Shown here piece after piece: positions 4,807 to 5,746 of a DNA stretch of 5,746 nucleotides; the stretch's first letter is position 1; the number at the start of each line of letters is the position of its first letter. The position numbers and the translations under genes were made by a program. Source of the stretch: Bacteroidota bacterium. Lineage in GTDB: Bacteria; Bacteroidota; Bacteroidia; Flavobacteriales; Flavobacteriaceae. The notes beneath the pieces were generated by a model. It had not been told where the DNA came from. It saw nothing but the letters and a program-made list of their open reading frames with translations, and made no database searches. The DNA lies in contig JABHYI010000238.1 in the NCBI GenBank assembly GCA_018656255.1, forward strand, positions 1 to 5,746, written 5' to 3'.

Positions 4807-5746
4807 ATGAAAAAAATTACTACTTTACTTATGTTAGCAATCATGACAACCTTTGGTTGGCAAGCTAACTCGCAAAATGGTGGAGACACCTGCGCAACCG
4901 CGGTTGTAGCAGCACCAGGGATTTACTCTGACGCCGCTATTGTACCAGGTACCGGAGGTGCAACACAAGGAGGAGCAGCAGATGCCTTATGGTATAGCTA
5001 CACTCCTGCTGAAGATGGATTAATGAGCATTAACTCTTGTGCTTCTGACCCAGCTGGAATAGACACTAGATTATATGTATACGCAGATGGTTGTGATACA
5101 CTAACACTAGTTGCAAACGATGATGATGCTTGTGATGCTCCAAATAATTTTGGATCTTCAGTTGCAGATGTAGCCGTTGTAGGTGGTCAAGAATACTTAA
5201 TCCAATGGGATGACAGATGGGGCGCAGATGCCTTTGACTGGGAATTAACTGGACCAGCTGCTTTAACAGGATTGTCTTGTGACAACCCAACTGTAGCAAC
5301 TCCTGGAGTTTATAGTGATGTTGCAATCACACCAGGTTCTGGAAGTGCTACACAAGCTGGAGCAACAGATGCTCTATGGTATAGCTACACAGCTGAAGGA
5401 GATGGAACAATAGGTATCAACTCTTGTGCTTCTGACCCAGCTGGAATAGACACTAGATTATATGTATACACAGATGGATGTGATACTTTAACTCCGGTTG
5501 CTAACGATGATGATGCTTGTGATGCTCCAAATAATTTTGGATCTTCAGTTGCAGATATAGCTGTTGTAGGTGGTCAAGAATACTTAATCCAATGGGATGA
5601 CAGATGGGGCGCAGATGCCTTTGACTGGGAATTAACATTCACACCAAACTTAGACCCAACAGAATTCCCTATAACACTTGAAAACCAATTACCTGGTTTT
5701 GGAGATTTTAACGGTTCATTCACTCAAGCTATTGCTAACCCAGATG
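4807..5746 (+). CDS. Secreted protein with tandem PPC-like beta-sandwich modules (3' end beyond window)
   Basis: 313 codons are visible and the frame is still open at the window end. A Sec signal peptide covers residues 1-22 (MKK, hydrophobic core to W18, then A20-N21-S22); cleavage before Q23 fits the Bacteroidota habit of leaving glutamine, later pyroglutamate, at the new N-terminus. Two modules follow in tandem with a 129-residue period: about 27-148 and 156-277. Each carries LWYSYT, SCASDPAGIDTRLYVY, GCDTLT, VANDDDACDAP and DDRWGADAFDWELT, and four cysteines (29, 78, 96, 109; 158, 207, 225, 238). This resembles bacterial pre-peptidase (PPC)-like beta-sandwiches; the acidic clusters could bind calcium (inference). 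From about 278 a different domain begins (TEFPITLENQLPGFGDFNG...IANPD), of a type I associate with large flavobacterial exported proteins that end in a type IX secretion sorting domain, which is not visible here. The codons are less AT-rich than in neighbouring genes, as in highly expressed genes. The exact role is unknown. Confidence 0.88.
   Translation, partial: MKKITTLLMLAIMTTFGWQANSQNGGDTCATAVVAAPGIYSDAAIVPGTGGATQGGAADALWYSYTPAEDGLMSINSCASDPAGIDTRLYVYADGCDTLTLVANDDDACDAPNNFGSSVADVAVVGGQEYLIQWDDRWGADAFDWELTGPAALTGLSCDNPTVATPGVYSDVAITPGSGSATQAGATDALWYSYTAEGDGTIGINSCASDPAGIDTRLYVYTDGCDTLTPVANDDDACDAPNNFGSSVADIAVVGGQEYLIQWDDRWGADAFDWELTFTPNLDPTEFPITLENQLPGFGDFNGSFTQAIANPD
4885..5250 (+). repeat. 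Secreted-protein module, repeat unit 1
   Basis: First 366-bp unit, residues 27-148 of the secreted protein. Its 3' part is almost identical to unit 2: the blocks 5032-5082, 5116-5169 and 5176-5249 match 5419-5469, 5503-5556 and 5563-5636 base for base. The 5' part (to about 5030) is more diverged. Confidence 0.9.
5272..5637 (+). repeat. Secreted-protein module, repeat unit 2
   Basis: Second unit, residues 156-277, offset exactly 387 bp from unit 1. Over residues 75-148 versus 204-277 only three of 74 amino acids differ (A93/T222, L101/P230, V122/I251). Long blocks are also identical at synonymous positions. Confidence 0.9.

Noticed and set aside
5066..5326. 86-codon open frame on the minus strand, rich in H, L and Q
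   Set aside because: It is antisense to the secreted repeat protein; its composition simply reflects the reverse complement of GAT/GCT/GGT-rich coding repeats. The plus frame has a signal peptide and domain structure.
4885..5637. Repeats considered as a CRISPR or mobile-element array
   Set aside because: The period is 387 bp, in frame, and coincides with protein modules, so it is an intragenic domain duplication.

Overview
The window looks like a chromosomal segment of a marine or soil member of the Flavobacteriaceae (Bacteroidota). The support is indirect but consistent. The DNA is AT-rich. The genes have A-rich leaders with almost no Shine-Dalgarno (SD) sequences. The proteins are of characteristic flavobacterial types: a menA/menC pair followed by a CPBP-family membrane protein, a YtxJ-like bacilliredoxin, and a large secreted repeat protein with an A-x-S|Q type signal cleavage site. 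I see no tRNA, rRNA, CRISPR array, insertion sequence or phage gene.

Left part (1-2239, minus strand): a menaquinone (vitamin K2) biosynthesis block read leftwards. It consists of menA (DHNA prenyltransferase), a 109-bp gap, menC (o-succinylbenzoate synthase), and the first 65 codons of a CPBP-type membrane protein that runs off the left edge. The CPBP start codon overlaps the menC stop (ATGA), so the two are probably translationally coupled. MenC acts early in the pathway and MenA attaches the prenyl tail in the membrane.

Middle part (2240-4131): a short divergent intergenic region separates menA from a small four-helix DoxX-family membrane protein (plus strand). This is followed by a 393-residue lipoprotein of unknown function with a TPR-like N-terminus. 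The lipoprotein gene ends at a perfect 13-bp hairpin that also serves the convergent ytxJ-like gene (minus strand, 4132-4527).

Right part (4528-5746): a 279-bp non-coding region leads into a large secreted protein gene that is cut by the window end. The region contains the most unusual signal here. It is an 11-nt perfect complement to the 16S rRNA 3' end, correctly spaced before a 15-codon open reading frame, in a lineage that hardly uses SD sequences. It also contains a 17-bp near-perfect direct repeat, with one copy inside the mini-ORF and one just before the secreted-protein start. The secreted protein has two tandem 129-residue modules that are almost identical at the DNA level, pointing to recent duplication or gene conversion.

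I found no clearly new multi-gene system. The SD-led mini-ORF upstream of the secreted repeat protein is the best candidate for undescribed regulation.
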